Shown here: in pieces, positions 38,066-48,422 of the stretch
Position numbering within the stretch: the first letter of the stretch is position 1
Layout of the letters: each line of letters begins with the position of its first letter
Assembly (NCBI GenBank): GCA_009746045.1
Contig: RPFO01001550.1
Coordinates: forward strand, 52,070 to 116,069
Direction of reading: 5' to 3'
Length of the DNA stretch: 64,000 bases
From: Mesostigma viride
Lineage: Eukaryota; Streptophyta; Mesostigmatophyceae; Mesostigmatales; Mesostigmataceae
Notes under the pieces: generated by a model
Databases searched by the model: none
What the model was told of the DNA's origin: nothing
What the model saw: only the letters and a program-made list of their open reading frames with translations
Position numbers and translations under genes: made by a program

Positions 38066-39351
38066 ATGTATACGGCGATGGCAAACAACATCCCAGGAGC
38101 GGACACAGAGGACGCGTTGAGGGCAGCCAGGGACGCGCCGCCATGCACACGTGTAGGGGAGTACTTGCAATCCTTTTGCACAAAGGGCAGGGGCGAATCT
38201 CTATCGCTCACCCAGCAGCGTGTGGATTGCGCAAAGGGTGTATCCAGTAGTTTGACGAGAGAACAAGCCGTACAGCTGGCATCACGTTTGCATAAAGATG
38301 TCGCTAAAAGGTCGTTGGAAACCGCGACCAAGGCGGACCTGTGCGCGCTCGTAGCGGACGAGATGATAGAGAATGTCACCAGGGCCATGTGCGTGTCAGA
38401 ACTCGCTCGACACGCGGACTCTAAAACGAGGCTGGCACTCGCGGCTTCTACGCTCACAAATGATCCGTTTCACTCTATTGCCGATCTATCGAGGGAGTCG
38501 CTGTGTCTAATTGTAGGTTCTTCGATGACATCGGAGCAGAGAGCGAGTGCAATGAAGTCGAGCTGTGCGCGAGACATCGTGTCAGCCATACCATGGAGGG
38601 AGCTGGGACAGATCGCCGTCAAGCAAGCAAAGAACACTGACAAGTCTCCCTGCACACCCAAGTGTCTCGTTGATTTCTTGCACTTCCTCGTGACCATGCT
38701 GTGTACCAAGTCCAAAGAGGAGGCCGTGATTGGCCAGCTGTCGCTTCTGGGCAGGGTCGCGTTGACGCCGGCAGACGTGTGGAACACGCTGGCCGCCATG
38801 GGCGGCAGTGACAAGCACCAACCAGAACCGCTTCAGTCAACCTTGCGCGGGATGGTTGGCGCAAAGAGTGTGGAGGAAGCCAGGAGGTCAAAGGGGGGAA
38901 CACGGCGCTGGAGTTTTACAACAAACAGGGGCACGCGACGAAACAGGCGAGCGTGTCGGGTGCCCGCCCCCCGCCGTGCATGGCCGCTATGATGCGCAGG
39001 CACTTTGTCCGGTCGGCGTGTCTTCAAAAGTTCCTAAAGAGCAACCGATCCAGAGTGTATGACGAGTCCTCTTACGGCGCGGACCACGCAGTCAATTCGT
39101 CATGTGTTCAATTGTTCAAGAAGGGGGATCCAAAGGCGTACGAGGGCGCCGTGTTTCCAAAATCGCACCCTGTCGGGTCCGCGTGTGTCATGCGCCTGGA
39201 CAAGCACGGAAAGCCGTCATCAACGTGCAAAGGGGCGCCGAGTCAGGCACCCGTTGCCGGTTCGCGCGACGAGCACATCAATCGGTTGCTATTCACGGCC
39301 AATCCAAGCTCGCGTGTCGGCAATGTGAGCGCCATAACCTTGTGCGGCTAG
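38066..39351 (+). pseudogene. Helical viral protein broken by a frameshift at a G6 run
   Basis: The first part from ATG 38066 encodes about 275 residues of alpha-helical sequence with repeated short blocks (LTREQAVQLASRLHKD, SREQ-like segments). At the G6 run 38893-38898 the frame shifts; the frame ending at 39351 carries on at once with sensible sequence (LEFYNKQGHATKQ). The second part is basic, with SSCVQLFKKGDPKAYEG and a conserved-looking ending. A single missing or extra G explains the whole. I do not recognise the family. Confidence 0.6.
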
Positions 39352-39395
39352 ATAGGTAAATTTAATGTCGGCGATTCAATAGTAAGGGGCGCGCC

Positions 39396-39962
39396 ATGGA
39401 CACCCTGATGTGCGGCGTCTGCAAGAAGTCGAAGGACCGCTACTTGTTCGATAGCCGCAACAGGAGGTACGCTGGGCTGTGTCGAGAGTGCAGGAGGGAG
39501 ACTGTCACAAACTACCGCAACACGAAAGACGGCTACTTCAGACACCTCCTGGGTCGTACCAGTCGAAACAGTAAGACCCGTGACAGGAGCAGGATTATGG
39601 ACAATGACCTGCGGGGTGTTTGGGAGAAGCAGAAAGGGAAATGCGCCATCACGGGACTGGACTTGCAGCACGACTATAAGTGGGACGGGCGCCGCTTCCC
39701 CTGTTCAGCCGCGATGGATCTGATCGACCCTGCTTCCGGGTACGAACCCGGCAACGTCAGGCTTGTGTGCAATTTTGTGCACGAAATGAAAGGCAGGACA
39801 CCCCTGAACCAGTTCCTGACCGACTGCCAGCTCATTGTCGAGCGTGCCGCGCCGGTATCTGAATCGGCAGGTGTGCACATGATGGATGACACCTCTGACG
39901 TGGGATCCACGTCAGCGAAAGAAGATCTGCACATCTCCAGGTGGGCTGATGAAGCAGTATAA
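39396..39962 (+). CDS. HNH-type endonuclease with N-terminal zinc ribbon
   Basis: The 188-residue product begins with a Cys4 zinc ribbon (CGVCKKSKDRY and LCRECRRE). The HNH-like core is at residues 70-140 (CAITGLDLQHD, MDLIDPASGYEPGNVRLVC, NFVHEMKG), where the Asp/Asn-rich loop resembles the metal-binding beta-beta-alpha fold. HNH proteins cut DNA and are often homing or repair nucleases in giant viruses. It sits in a tight cluster on the plus strand. The fold call is good, and whether it is a homing enzyme is unknown. Confidence 0.75.
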   Translation: MDTLMCGVCKKSKDRYLFDSRNRRYAGLCRECRRETVTNYRNTKDGYFRHLLGRTSRNSKTRDRSRIMDNDLRGVWEKQKGKCAITGLDLQHDYKWDGRRFPCSAAMDLIDPASGYEPGNVRLVCNFVHEMKGRTPLNQFLTDCQLIVERAAPVSESAGVHMMDDTSDVGSTSAKEDLHISRWADEAV

Positions 39963-40057
39963 CCGTGCCCGGTGCTTTGAGCCCTAGACACTCCGCACCT
40001 CTCCACACCTTGTTTAGGGCGTCCGTGATTGTCCGTTGCGTCCACTTTGCGTCCATC

Positions 40058-40741
40058 ATGGCGTCCACAATCGTCCTTTTCGAGGACTTTGACCCAGAGA
40101 AGGTTATCTACCGCGACCCAAAGAGATCCACTACAGGAGGCTTGTCCGTGTACCTCAACTACGACAAGGATGGAAAGGAAATCCCCATCCGCATTCAGAC
40201 ACCGAAGATGCGAGTCCCCTTCGGCATCAGCTGTTTTGAGGGCAAGGCACAGGCGCAAAAGTACAGCCTGGACCTCAGCTTCGATGACTACCAGTGCAAG
40301 GAGGATGACATTGGCAAGTTCTATGACCGCTGGACCGCGTTCGACGAACGCAACAAAAACACTTCTTTCGAGAAAAGCACGACTTGGTTCAACAAGAAGA
40401 TCAGCTTTGATGTGGTGAACGAACTCTACACGTCCGCCGTCAAGCCATCCAAGAAGGAGCAATACCCCCCCACACTCAAGTGCACGGTCCCATTCAGGAA
40501 CGGGAAGCCGGACTGCCAGTTCTTTGACGAGAACAAGGAGCCGGCATCCATCGAAGACGTGGAAAAGGGAATGGAAGTGCAGGTCATACTGGAGGTCCCG
40601 AGGCTGTGGTTCATGGACAAGCAGTTCGGATGCAGCCCCATTGTGAAGATGGTGCAGTTCTTCCCTAACAACCGCATCCCACACAGCTACTCGTTCATTG
40701 AGCGAGAAACCGCGGAGGCTGCTGACGGTGATGCACAGTGA
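40058..40741 (+). CDS. DUF5871-like conserved giant-virus protein, probable ssDNA-binding protein
   Basis: From ATG 40058 the product has 227 residues. It shows the pattern I associate with a giant-virus family in which TPKMRVPFGISCFEG is followed by KYSLDLSFDDYQ, a helical WTAFDER segment, a TTWFNKKIS block and YPPTLKCTVPF. Members of that group, including an asfarvirus relative, have been linked to single-stranded DNA binding. An SSB role would fit beside PCNA and the repair genes. The frame is open upstream to 39965, but the ATG at 40058 best matches the family start. The family assignment is from memory of the motif pattern and is moderate. Confidence 0.65.
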   Translation: MASTIVLFEDFDPEKVIYRDPKRSTTGGLSVYLNYDKDGKEIPIRIQTPKMRVPFGISCFEGKAQAQKYSLDLSFDDYQCKEDDIGKFYDRWTAFDERNKNTSFEKSTTWFNKKISFDVVNELYTSAVKPSKKEQYPPTLKCTVPFRNGKPDCQFFDENKEPASIEDVEKGMEVQVILEVPRLWFMDKQFGCSPIVKMVQFFPNNRIPHSYSFIERETAEAADGDAQ

Positions 40742-40979
40742 TTCCTAACAGTCGCGATTCCTTAACAACTTTAATGAATAAAAAGTCTTTATTTACATTA
40801 TTGAATTTACATCATGAAACTTTATAGAAGCACAGGTGGTTCAGACAAATACCGCAATCGTATCCCATATTCTCAAGCCCCAAGCGTGCCCCACGGTGAG
40901 AGAAAAGTGTACTTAAGCCTGTTTGCCGCCATTCTCGTCGTCTTACTAGCAGGCTATCTGTACAAAAGAAAGGGGATGA
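40742..40979. terminator. AT-rich convergent 3' region with AATAAA signals
   Basis: Between the plus-strand gene ending at 40741 and the minus-strand gene ending at 40980 lies TTAATGAATAAAAAGTC, which supplies poly(A)-type signals. A short ORF-like stretch with a hydrophobic helix is also seen, but it is too short to call. Confidence 0.45.
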
Positions 40980-42331
40980 TCAGGGTACGGTAGGTCGCCG
41001 CACAAAGAAGCTCCTTATGTCTGCATTCCGCATGACGGAAGCTTTCCCCTTAGAGGTCGCGTTGCCAGTGCTGGTGGGCGTGGAGGAGCAGGTAGACTCT
41101 GCCCGCGCTGGTGATGCCCGCGTCACGGGTGGAGGGGGTCTTCCGACCTTGTGAAGCCGTCTGCGGACAGGCGGCTCTCTCGCCATCTCTTCCTCCTCAT
41201 CCTCATCCTCGTCCTCATCCTCGTTCTCCTCATCATCTTCATCCTCATCCCCCTCGTCCTCCTCCTCTTCATCCTCATCCTCATCCTCTGCCTCGTCGTC
41301 TACAAAGATACATCCCCTCTTCTTGCGAGGTGCCTTGCGCCTAGGAGCACTGGCTCGCTCCCTGCCACCCCGGCACCCGCTGCGGCCCTGTGCCCCCCTC
41401 CTCCCCTCCTCCTCTTGGTCTGGTTGCCGTGTTCGCGCTCCACTTGCTTCCTGCCATCCATCCACTCTGAGAAGGACCGCGGCTTGAAGCTCTTCACGGG
41501 AGCAGGCATGGTTCTGCTGCTCGGTGCGCCGGGTGGCTCCTTCTTGCCCCCACTCTCACTTGTGCCGCGCGGCCACCAGGCAGGACGCATGCTGGGGAAC
41601 TCCTTGTAGAACTCATCCAGCGTGTAGTCTGGGTTAGCGTCCTTTCTCCTATTGTACATGCACGAGGACCGCTGACTGTCAATGGCCTCTCTGATGAGCT
41701 CGTAGGGACACTTGGACTTGGGCCGCCGGCTGATCTTCCCCCTCAGCATAGACACGATGTTGATCGCCCGGCGGGCATCACACGCATCCAATGCCTCAAA
41801 GTAGCCCTCCGCCCCTTTCTCCATGTGCATATGACAGTCTGGAACAGAGTCCTCGCACGCCAACTTGCATGCCTCCCATATGATGTATTCTGCTACGTCT
41901 TCCGCGTCACGCTCTTCGTTATCCTGGTCCTCCAGGCAGGCATCCAGAGTCTTATTCCACATCTTCTCCCACGGACCAGGTGAGTCATGGTATAGGTAGG
42001 GGATGTGTGGTGGGGTCTCCAGAAACGTGAACATTTGGAGCTTGTGGTCCTCAATTTTATCGAAACAGCCATTCATCATCTGAAAAATTTCAGTAGCCCG
42101 GCGGTCCTTCCATTTGTCTGGATGAATGAACTTGGAGAGGCGCCGAAAATTGGCCTTGGCTGCAACCATATCCTTGCGGACATGCAGGGTATCCTTGCGA
42201 ACCCGGCGATAGACCTTGATGGCGTCGCCTGAAAGAGGCACATTCCCCAACAATATACGCTGAAAAAGATCCTTTTTCTCGCCGGTTGTCAACTTTTCGA
42301 ACACGTGGAGCGTGCTGTCGACGTTTCCCAT
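40980..42331 (-). CDS. J-domain-like protein with acidic tract and PIP-like tail, frameshifted
   Basis: The product starts MGNVDST, a possible N-myristoylation site. A DnaJ-like J domain lies at residues 45-90 with FRRLSKFIHPDKWKDR, including the HPDK signature that stimulates Hsp70. A helical middle and a basic segment follow. At the C6 run 41393-41398 the frame shifts. The new frame encodes a long Glu/Asp tract and ends with MRNADIRSFFVRRPTVP, a tail like a PCNA-binding peptide. One base change joins both parts into about 450 residues. It may act as a co-chaperone that brings Hsp70 to viral replication sites. Confidence 0.7.
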
Positions 42332-42389
42332 GGTTACGTAGCCATACTTAGCGGCAACGTCCGCGCACTGTATTATTTGGCCGAGTCGC

Positions 42390-42690
42390 CCACAAACGTC
42401 CCGAATTCAAACGAATGTACCCGTGCATCTGTGATGACGTGGCTGACGTGGCGATCCGTACGATTTTAAGATCCAGATCCAGCTACTTATACAGATCTTT
42501 CTGGCGCCGCGCCGGACGGACCGGTCCCATATCAGATGCTGACGAGGAGTACAGATCTTGTCCGTACGGCGCCGTGTCAGCTTTTTCGTCTTTCCACGGC
42601 CACATCTTCAATTCCAACGTTTATCCCGCCACGGAGGCGTGTAGTGTGCATTACAGAGGGCACAGCGTTCGCGCATGTTTTTTCCCACGC
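42390..42690 (+). promoter_or_regulatory. Upstream region with a GGCGCCGCGCC motif
   Basis: This gap lies between divergent genes. It has GGCGCCGCGCC at 42503-42513 and ACAGATCTT strings on both sides (42490 and 42552). The same 11-mer occurs twice upstream of the gene at 53980. No promoter assay is possible here; the call rests on sharing between two intergenic regions. Confidence 0.4.
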
Positions 42691-42694
42691 GTCC

Positions 42695-43560
42695 ATGGTG
42701 CTGGACGACGATGTCGGCACGTTGGGAAAAGAAATTACATCGCGAGAAAAATTGACTGCCATGGCAGCCAGGGCCACCAAGGAACACGAGAAATATGCCT
42801 CCTCCTACATCAAAGGGGCTGTCAGTCTTCCTGAATCCTCAGATGTGGACATGGACCTGGACAAGTGCTTTGAAAATCCACTGGGACCCATAAGGCCATA
42901 CATTCGCACCACAAGTCTCGAGAACAAAGTGGTAGTGTTCCGGACCAAGGATATTGGAATTTACATAACGGAATCAATCCACTTCAAGGGAGTGGATGAC
43001 GCCTCCTTAGAGTCCATCACATCTGGCGGAGGGGTGGCTTACAACCTGCCCAAAAAGGATGGAGGGGTGCACATCACATTGCAACTTATCAAGCCATTTG
43101 TCCTGGAGATCCCTTGCCACCCCGACAGTGTTGATAAGCGTGTGGCCATGTGCAATTACCTGTTAAAAATCACTGGTGCAGACACGTTCGTTCACAAGTC
43201 AGAAATCAGCGTGTCCAATAAGCACAAGTCCAGCTTTGGGAAAAGCACCAACCTGTTGAAAAGAGAGGCGGGGCGTTGGGAAGCGCAACTCTATTTCACC
43301 GTCGCGTGGTGCGAGGACGTGTTGGCCGACTACTCCCGCGTCCTCCGGCGATTTGACGATGCCGATGGTGAGGCAAAGCGCGAGTTTTACGACCTGGCCA
43401 AGAAGATGGACAGGGCGGAGGTGCTGTACCCCGAGGCAAAGTGGATGCTGGAGAAACTGGCGCAGATTCCGCTGCCATTGAAGTCCGCGCCTGCATGGGT
43501 GCAAGACGTGGAGCGAGTGAGAGCGTCAGAGATACCCAAGGTGGACAGCAACACGGAGAA
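42695..43560 (+). pseudogene. Uncharacterised viral protein, 3' end cut by a TIR element
   Basis: From ATG 42695 about 288 codons of well-formed alpha/beta sequence are visible (NKVVVFRTKDIGIYITES, VHITLQLIKPFVLEIPC). The frame then enters a TIR element at 43561 and reads 40 further codons of element DNA to 43681. Viral-like coding resumes beyond the element at 44356 with a coiled-coil and Pro/Ser-rich segment, so this and the next piece were probably one gene. I do not recognise the family. The visible part has no motif for a clear role. Confidence 0.6.
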
Positions 43561-44355
43561 CAGGACATTACAATTCGTTCAAGTGGCCCGCCGGAGCGGC
43601 TGTACAATTTTTCCCAGTGAGCGCGCTGCCAAGTGTACTTGTGGGCAAATTTTTAGGTGCCCCGTCACTTCGAGGTACTAAAAATTAGGCTACGGTACGA
43701 ATTCAGCGAATTTCAGCGAATTTTCAGTCGAACCAAAGGAAGTGACGCCAACTACCAAAACGTTTCCGTTACGAATTTTCAGCCCAACACTCGCGCAAAA
43801 TGAAGTGACGGCAACTACCAAAACGTTTCCGTTACGAATTTTCACTCCCACACGTTTGCACAAGAGGAAGTGACGGCAACTACCAAAAAGTTTCCGTTAC
43901 GAATTTTCAGTCCCACACTTCGCGCAAATTTTAGTAGGGCTGCACGCAAGCTACCTTTCAAAATTTTGCGCTAGTATGGAACGCATTTCATTCGTCTGGA
44001 GGAACGCTGCCCGCCAACTACCCCCGTTCAGAAAGTTCCGCCGAAATTTACTTGAGATTTGGAAATCTGAACGTCCGCGCAAATTTTAGTAGGGCTGCAC
44101 GCAAGCTACCTTTCAAAATTTTGCGCAAGTATGGAACGCAATTCATTCGTCCGGAGGAATGCTGCTCGTCAACTGCCCCCGTTCAGAAAGTTGCGCCGAA
44201 CTTTACTTGAGATTTGGAAATCTGAACGTGCGGTTGGAGTTTCGCGGGGAAACCCAAGTTCCCAAGTAATTCACCAATGACGCGCTTCGAACACTTGCCC
44301 GCTAAAACCTAAGCAGCCGCTCCGGCTGGCCACTTAAACGAAACTTGATGTCCTG
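43561..44355. mobile_element. 0.8 kb TIR element with internal tandem repeats
   Basis: The left end (43561-43602) and right end (44314-44355, reverse complement) match over 42 bases, sharing CAGGACAT, TTCGTT.AAGTGGCC and GCCGGAGCGGCTG. No coding capacity is seen. The inner left part has three copies of a 65-base unit containing GGCAACTACCAAAA. The inner right part has two copies of a 165-base unit containing TTTTAGTAGGGCTGCACGC. I could not see a target duplication. It fits a MITE-type DNA transposon that broke the gene around it. Confidence 0.75.
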
Positions 44356-44781
44356 CGCGCAGACCTGGCCATCAAGGAAGACAAGTGCGCAAAGTTGGAG
44401 ACAGAGCTCGCGTACTTGCGCAACAGTCTCGAGCAGGTCAAGCTAGGCAGCGACAAGGAAAATCAGCCGCCCACTCCATCATCCAGCAAGACATCACTGC
44501 ACAAGACCCATCCCCCCTCACTGCCAGCTGGCGTTTACACGCATGCCATCACCGTAGAGACGATGGATCCTTTTCAGCAAGCCGTGCGGTGCCTTGTGGA
44601 TGGGATGAGTCACCAGCTCCCCCCGGCGGTGTACGCGGTCATGCACTCTATCCGAGACACGTGGAATGGGGAGACGGGCGCGATGTACCGTGACCGCGTG
44701 ATGCACACCTTGCACTCTATGAGCATGTCGCCCCCCGTGGCCCGCGCGCTGCAGATACTGTACAGCAATCCATGGGCGTGA
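44356..44781 (+). pseudogene. 3' part of the interrupted gene (coiled coil and Pro/Ser-rich tail)
   Basis: The open frame from the element edge begins with a helical, heptad-like stretch (DLAIKEDKCAKLETELAYL), then a Pro/Ser-rich linker with KENQPPTPSSS, and a compact C-terminus (DPFQQAVRCLVDGM, ending YSNPWA). There is no ATG near the start, only a TTG at 44395, so on its own this piece is unlikely to be made. It best fits as the C-terminus of the gene at 42695. Confidence 0.6.
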
Positions 44782-44840
44782 TGTTAAATGATGAATAAAA
44801 GACCTTTTCATCCCCTTTTTCCGTTTTCCATCGCGGTGGC
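44782..44840. terminator. AT-rich convergent 3' spacer
   Basis: GATGAATAAAAGACC follows the stop at 44781 and provides an AATAAA signal. The minus-strand gene ends at 44841. Confidence 0.4.
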
Positions 44841-45909
44841 TCAGTCTAAGAGGTAGGAGTAGATGTTTAAGGGTTGATGAGTGGCGTAAGGGAAGTTTGG
44901 GAGCGTGGGAAACATCGACACCTTTGCTTGACTAACAGCAGCTGAAGCTGCAGCCCGGATAGCAGATCCGCCACCGGTGCCGGTTCCTAGTCCTGCTGTT
45001 GCGCGGTCGGGTACTCTTACTTCGCGTGTTCCCCGACGCCCGCCCACTCCAGCAGTATAAGGAAATGCCTCCCACTTGAAACTATTATCAGGGGTTCTAA
45101 CGATTACTCCGTTGAATAAACCATTTGCGGTAGTGTGGGCGCTGTGTACTGTCATTCCTTTAAATTTGAGCTCTTCCATGAATTTTTTCATATGTATTCC
45201 GAATTCCCCTGTATTTTTACTGTAGTGCCTTCCTTTGATTAGTCCGTTTATTTCTCCGTCAAGCGCGTCTAATACTAATTTGATTTCGTCATCTGCATCT
45301 TTTTTCTGTGGTGTATTCACAAATTCCCTTGCCCGTATTGTGAAGATTCTTTTGAGTTTCGGATCCTTTTTTATATCCTCTACCTCTTTGTGAATGGTGT
45401 CGTCCTCAGGCACGTCTATCATCTCTTCGTCATCGGGCGTGGGCGGGGGCGGGGGCTGGGGCGCGGGCGGGGGCTGGGGCGTGTGCGGTGGATTTACGGG
45501 GGTTGGGCCTGCGCTGGAACGTTTTGAATTTAAATCAACAAGCTGGAGGCGAATTTCTTCACCCAATTTGATAAATTCTTCGTGTTCTACTGACACTTCC
45601 TTTATCAACTCCTGTGATCGTTCCTTGATGCTATCCCTGATCGTGTCTGACTCTATAAACGCCTTTAGTTCCTTCATAACAGGTTTTACCGTTTTTGTGT
45701 CAATAGAAATACCTTCTTCGTAAACGTTTTCTAGTTCTCTGATTTGCGTATCTAAATCATTAAATGTAGACAATGCGGCATCCCTATATTTTGCCACATA
45801 ATTAATCACGTCTCTTATGGTATCTTTGATCCCATGCAGAGTTTTTTGCGCATTATATTCCTCCTCGTATAGCTGGTGTTTGATCTGTTCTACCTCGAAT
45901 AACAGATCC
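44841..45909 (-). pseudogene. Viral coiled-coil protein, 3' part, cut by a palindromic element
   Basis: About 355 codons remain: a long coiled coil (YEEEYNAQKTL, LENVYEEGISID), a proline-rich hinge, a Glu/Asp-rich block and a Gly/Ala/Thr-rich C-terminus ending IYSYLLD. The frame is open to the edge of the element at 45909 and resumes at 48423, where the same minus-strand gene continues. The GATCC duplication lies on both sides. Low-charge, Gly-rich ends are seen in virion proteins, but I do not recognise a family. Confidence 0.7.
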
Positions 45910-46115
45910 AGTTACGTTAAATAGTGCCGGAACCTTTTGCCGCCTGAGGCAAATCGGTCCGTAACACTATTTTGCCCGGAATAACCACTTCCGAGCACCC
46001 AAGTTAATTCGGCCGAATTAACTTGGGTGCTCGGAAGTGGTTATTCCGGGCAAAATAGTGTTACGGACCGATTTGCCTCAGGCGGCAAAAGGTTCCGGCA
46101 CTATTTAACGTAACT

Positions 46116-46247
46116 AAAACCTGTGCACCTTGGAGGTCAGGGGTTCGAATCCTCACTGAGGCAGCTCCGGCGCATTTAGTGGTGCGTGCTCAGCGGCCTA
46201 GGCGGATGTCTCGGGCTCTTCGTCCCCCCTCCACGAGGCCAGGTTTT
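46116..46247 (+). other. tRNA-like B-box unit of P-U-P element I
   Basis: The unit has inverted ends AAAACCTG and CAGGTTTT. It contains GGTTCGAATCC, an exact RNA polymerase III B box, followed by TCACTGAGGCA as in the 3' half of a tRNA. The T-stem is only partly paired and no A box or full cloverleaf is seen, so I do not call a tRNA gene. Confidence 0.6.
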
Positions 46248-46374
46248 AGTTACGTTAAATAGTGCCGGAACCTTTTGCCGCCTGAGGCAAATCGGTCCGT
46301 AACACTATTTTGCCCGGAATAACCACTTCCGAGCACCCAAGTTAATTCGGCCGAATTAACTTGGGTGCTCGGAA

Positions 46375-48338
46375 TCGGGGTTCTTTGAACGGAGTTTCTT
46401 CTATACGTGAATGCGGGAACAAGAGGCCGCTGGATGAGCGGCTTATAGGTCGCAGTGTTTACTCGTAGCTGTTTGGCTAGAGCTTTTGTGATTAGTAGAT
46501 GCAATATAGTGCATGGTTGAAAAATGAATTAAATAAAATGTGCGTTCCGCGCTTGGGTTGATTATACCCGGGCGGAACGGGGCGTGAGGTGCAGTGCCCC
46601 TGAAAAGAACAACCTACGCATTATTTAATACTAGCCGTGCAGATTCGGGATATTCTACCCCCGGTCTGTACGGTTAGCGTCTTACTAGCATCCACTAAAC
46701 ATAAGGGTTTAATGACGTCAGTTAGCTAGGGATAAGGGAGGTTTTGCGACTAAAAGCCGCTCTGGCTGGTTTTGTCGGCCTCTTTCTTTGCTCGTTGTCG
46801 TTGCGGCGGCAGCCGCAGCTATGGGTGCTGCGGAGCAAAATCCCAAAAGCACTGGTTGCACTGGCCACTTGGCCAGTGGTGAGACTTCCAGTTGTTAACC
46901 GGCCAGGCGTAGTTCCTCGCCCGGTTAACTAAAAGAAAAGAAAAAGATTACCTCCGGTCCGCACCTTTTCCCCAGCTTGGGGTCTTTGGTGGGCCGGATG
47001 CCGTGACAGGTGCTCAACTGTCGCTTGGTCGGCCCAGTGCGCGAGCTGGTGCTCCGTACCTGGGGATGCTTGCACCCCGGGTTGGAGCCGGATGGCTGGC
47101 ACTGGCGACCCGTGTCTCGGTCCGCGGCCTGCGGCTTTTTCTTCGGAAATTGCTGCTGGCCAGCAAACTTTGCAATTGCCTTCCGCCGAGGGGGGGGTGG
47201 TTGGGGCTGGGGACGGCGATGGGAAAAGCGTCTAAGCTAGAAATTTTTTCCCCACGCATAGAAACCTCGGGGGGGAATGCGGTCTTGGCTGAACGGACTC
47301 TCGTTCAGCCAGGTGCCTGGGGCTGTGGCCTCGGGCATCCGGGCTGGCGGGGCCTGGGCTAGGTCCACGTTTTTTCTCGAAGCACCCCGGGTCTATGGGG
47401 AGACGGCCATAGCGGTACCGACTCGGGGCCCCGAGAGGGGTCATGATAGGCTGGCCGTGCGCAATCGCAGTGCAAATGCGCTGGGCCTTTTTGGGCCTGG
47501 CCATGCATCCACAGCCGCCGGGCACACGCCTCCCGATGTGGGGGGGCTCCCGTTTTGCGGCAGGGCGGTCACTTGTGACAACGAGCAAGGTGGAGTGCGG
47601 CTTCAAGGGAAAGCCAGGGCGGGGGTGATTGGGCAACGTACTTCATGAAGGGCCTTGAACGGCGTGCCTCCGGGCATGTCAATTAGTGTCACATGTATGC
47701 TTCCACTTATTGTTTTAATGAAGATGCTGGTTTTTGTGGGAGCTACGTGGGACATGAATCGGGGTTCTTTGAACGGAGTTTCTTCTATACGTGAATGCGG
47801 GAACAAGAGGCCGCTGGATGAGCGGCTTATAGGTCGCAGTGTTTACTCGTAGCTGTTTGGCTAGAGCTTTTGTGATTAGTAGATGCAATATAGTGCATGG
47901 TTGAAAAATGAATTAAATAAAATGTGCGTTCCGCGCTTGGGTTGATTATACCCGGGCGGAACGGGGCGTGAGGTGCAGTGCCCCTGAAAAGAACAACCTA
48001 CGCATTATTTAATACTAGCCGTGCAGATTCGGGATATTCTACCCCCGGTCTGTACGGTTAGCGTCTTACTAGCATCCACTAAACATAAGGGTTTAATGAC
48101 GTCAGTTAGCTAGGGATAAGGGAGGTTTTGCGACTAAAAGCCGCTCTGGCTGGTTTTGTCGGCCTCTTTCTTTGCTCCCCACCCACCCACCCTTGTCTTG
48201 GTTGCCTCTAGGGCAACGTACTTCATGAAGGGCCTTGAACGGCGTGCCTCCGGGCATGTCAATTAGTGTCACATGTATGCTTCCACTTATTGTTTTAATG
48301 AAGATGCTGGTTTTTGTGGGAGCTACGTGGGACATGAA
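46375..48338 (+). mobile_element. Split-direct-repeat retroelement 3 (A1-int-B1-A2-B2), non-autonomous
   Basis: Repeat A is at 46372-46793 and 47756-48177, and repeat B at 47631-47758 and 48211-48338. B1 directly abuts A2. GAA is the only sequence shared by both ends, with no other target duplication. The host sequence is a perfect palindrome, so the insertion point is certain to within three bases. Between A2 and B2 lies CCCACCCACCCACCC, as in element 2. The inner 840 bases hold no convincing gene. It belongs to the same family as elements 1 and 2, since all start AATCGG and share B-repeat motifs. Confidence 0.9.
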
Positions 48339-48422
48339 GTGGTTATTCCGGGCAAAATAGTGTTACGGACCGATTTGCCTCAGGCGGCAAAAGGTTCCGG
48401 CACTATTTAACGTAACTGATCC

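Larger units (their letters stand above)
45910..48417. mobile_element. Palindrome-unit-palindrome element I (P-U-P), invaded by a split-direct-repeat element
   Basis: A 206-base perfect palindrome, AGTTACGTTAAATAGTG at each end, spans 45910-46115. A 132-base unit with a tRNA-like B box follows (46116-46247). A second copy of the palindrome starts at 46248, is broken at 46374 by split-direct-repeat element 3, and resumes at 48339-48417. Without that insertion the element is 544 bases. The 5-base duplication GATCC is at 45905-45909 and 48418-48422. Termini AGTTA...TAACT match those of the copia element and of P-U-P element II. It may be a miniature LTR-type element whose LTRs are palindromes. 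Confidence 0.85.

Noticed and set aside
43682-44313. Possible replication origin from the tandem repeats
   Set aside because: The repeats lie inside a TIR element and are better explained as part of that transposon.
46150-46185. Possible tRNA gene from the GGTTCGAATCC match
   Set aside because: Only the T-loop and 3' acceptor-like part are present. No A box, anticodon arm or full cloverleaf could be made.
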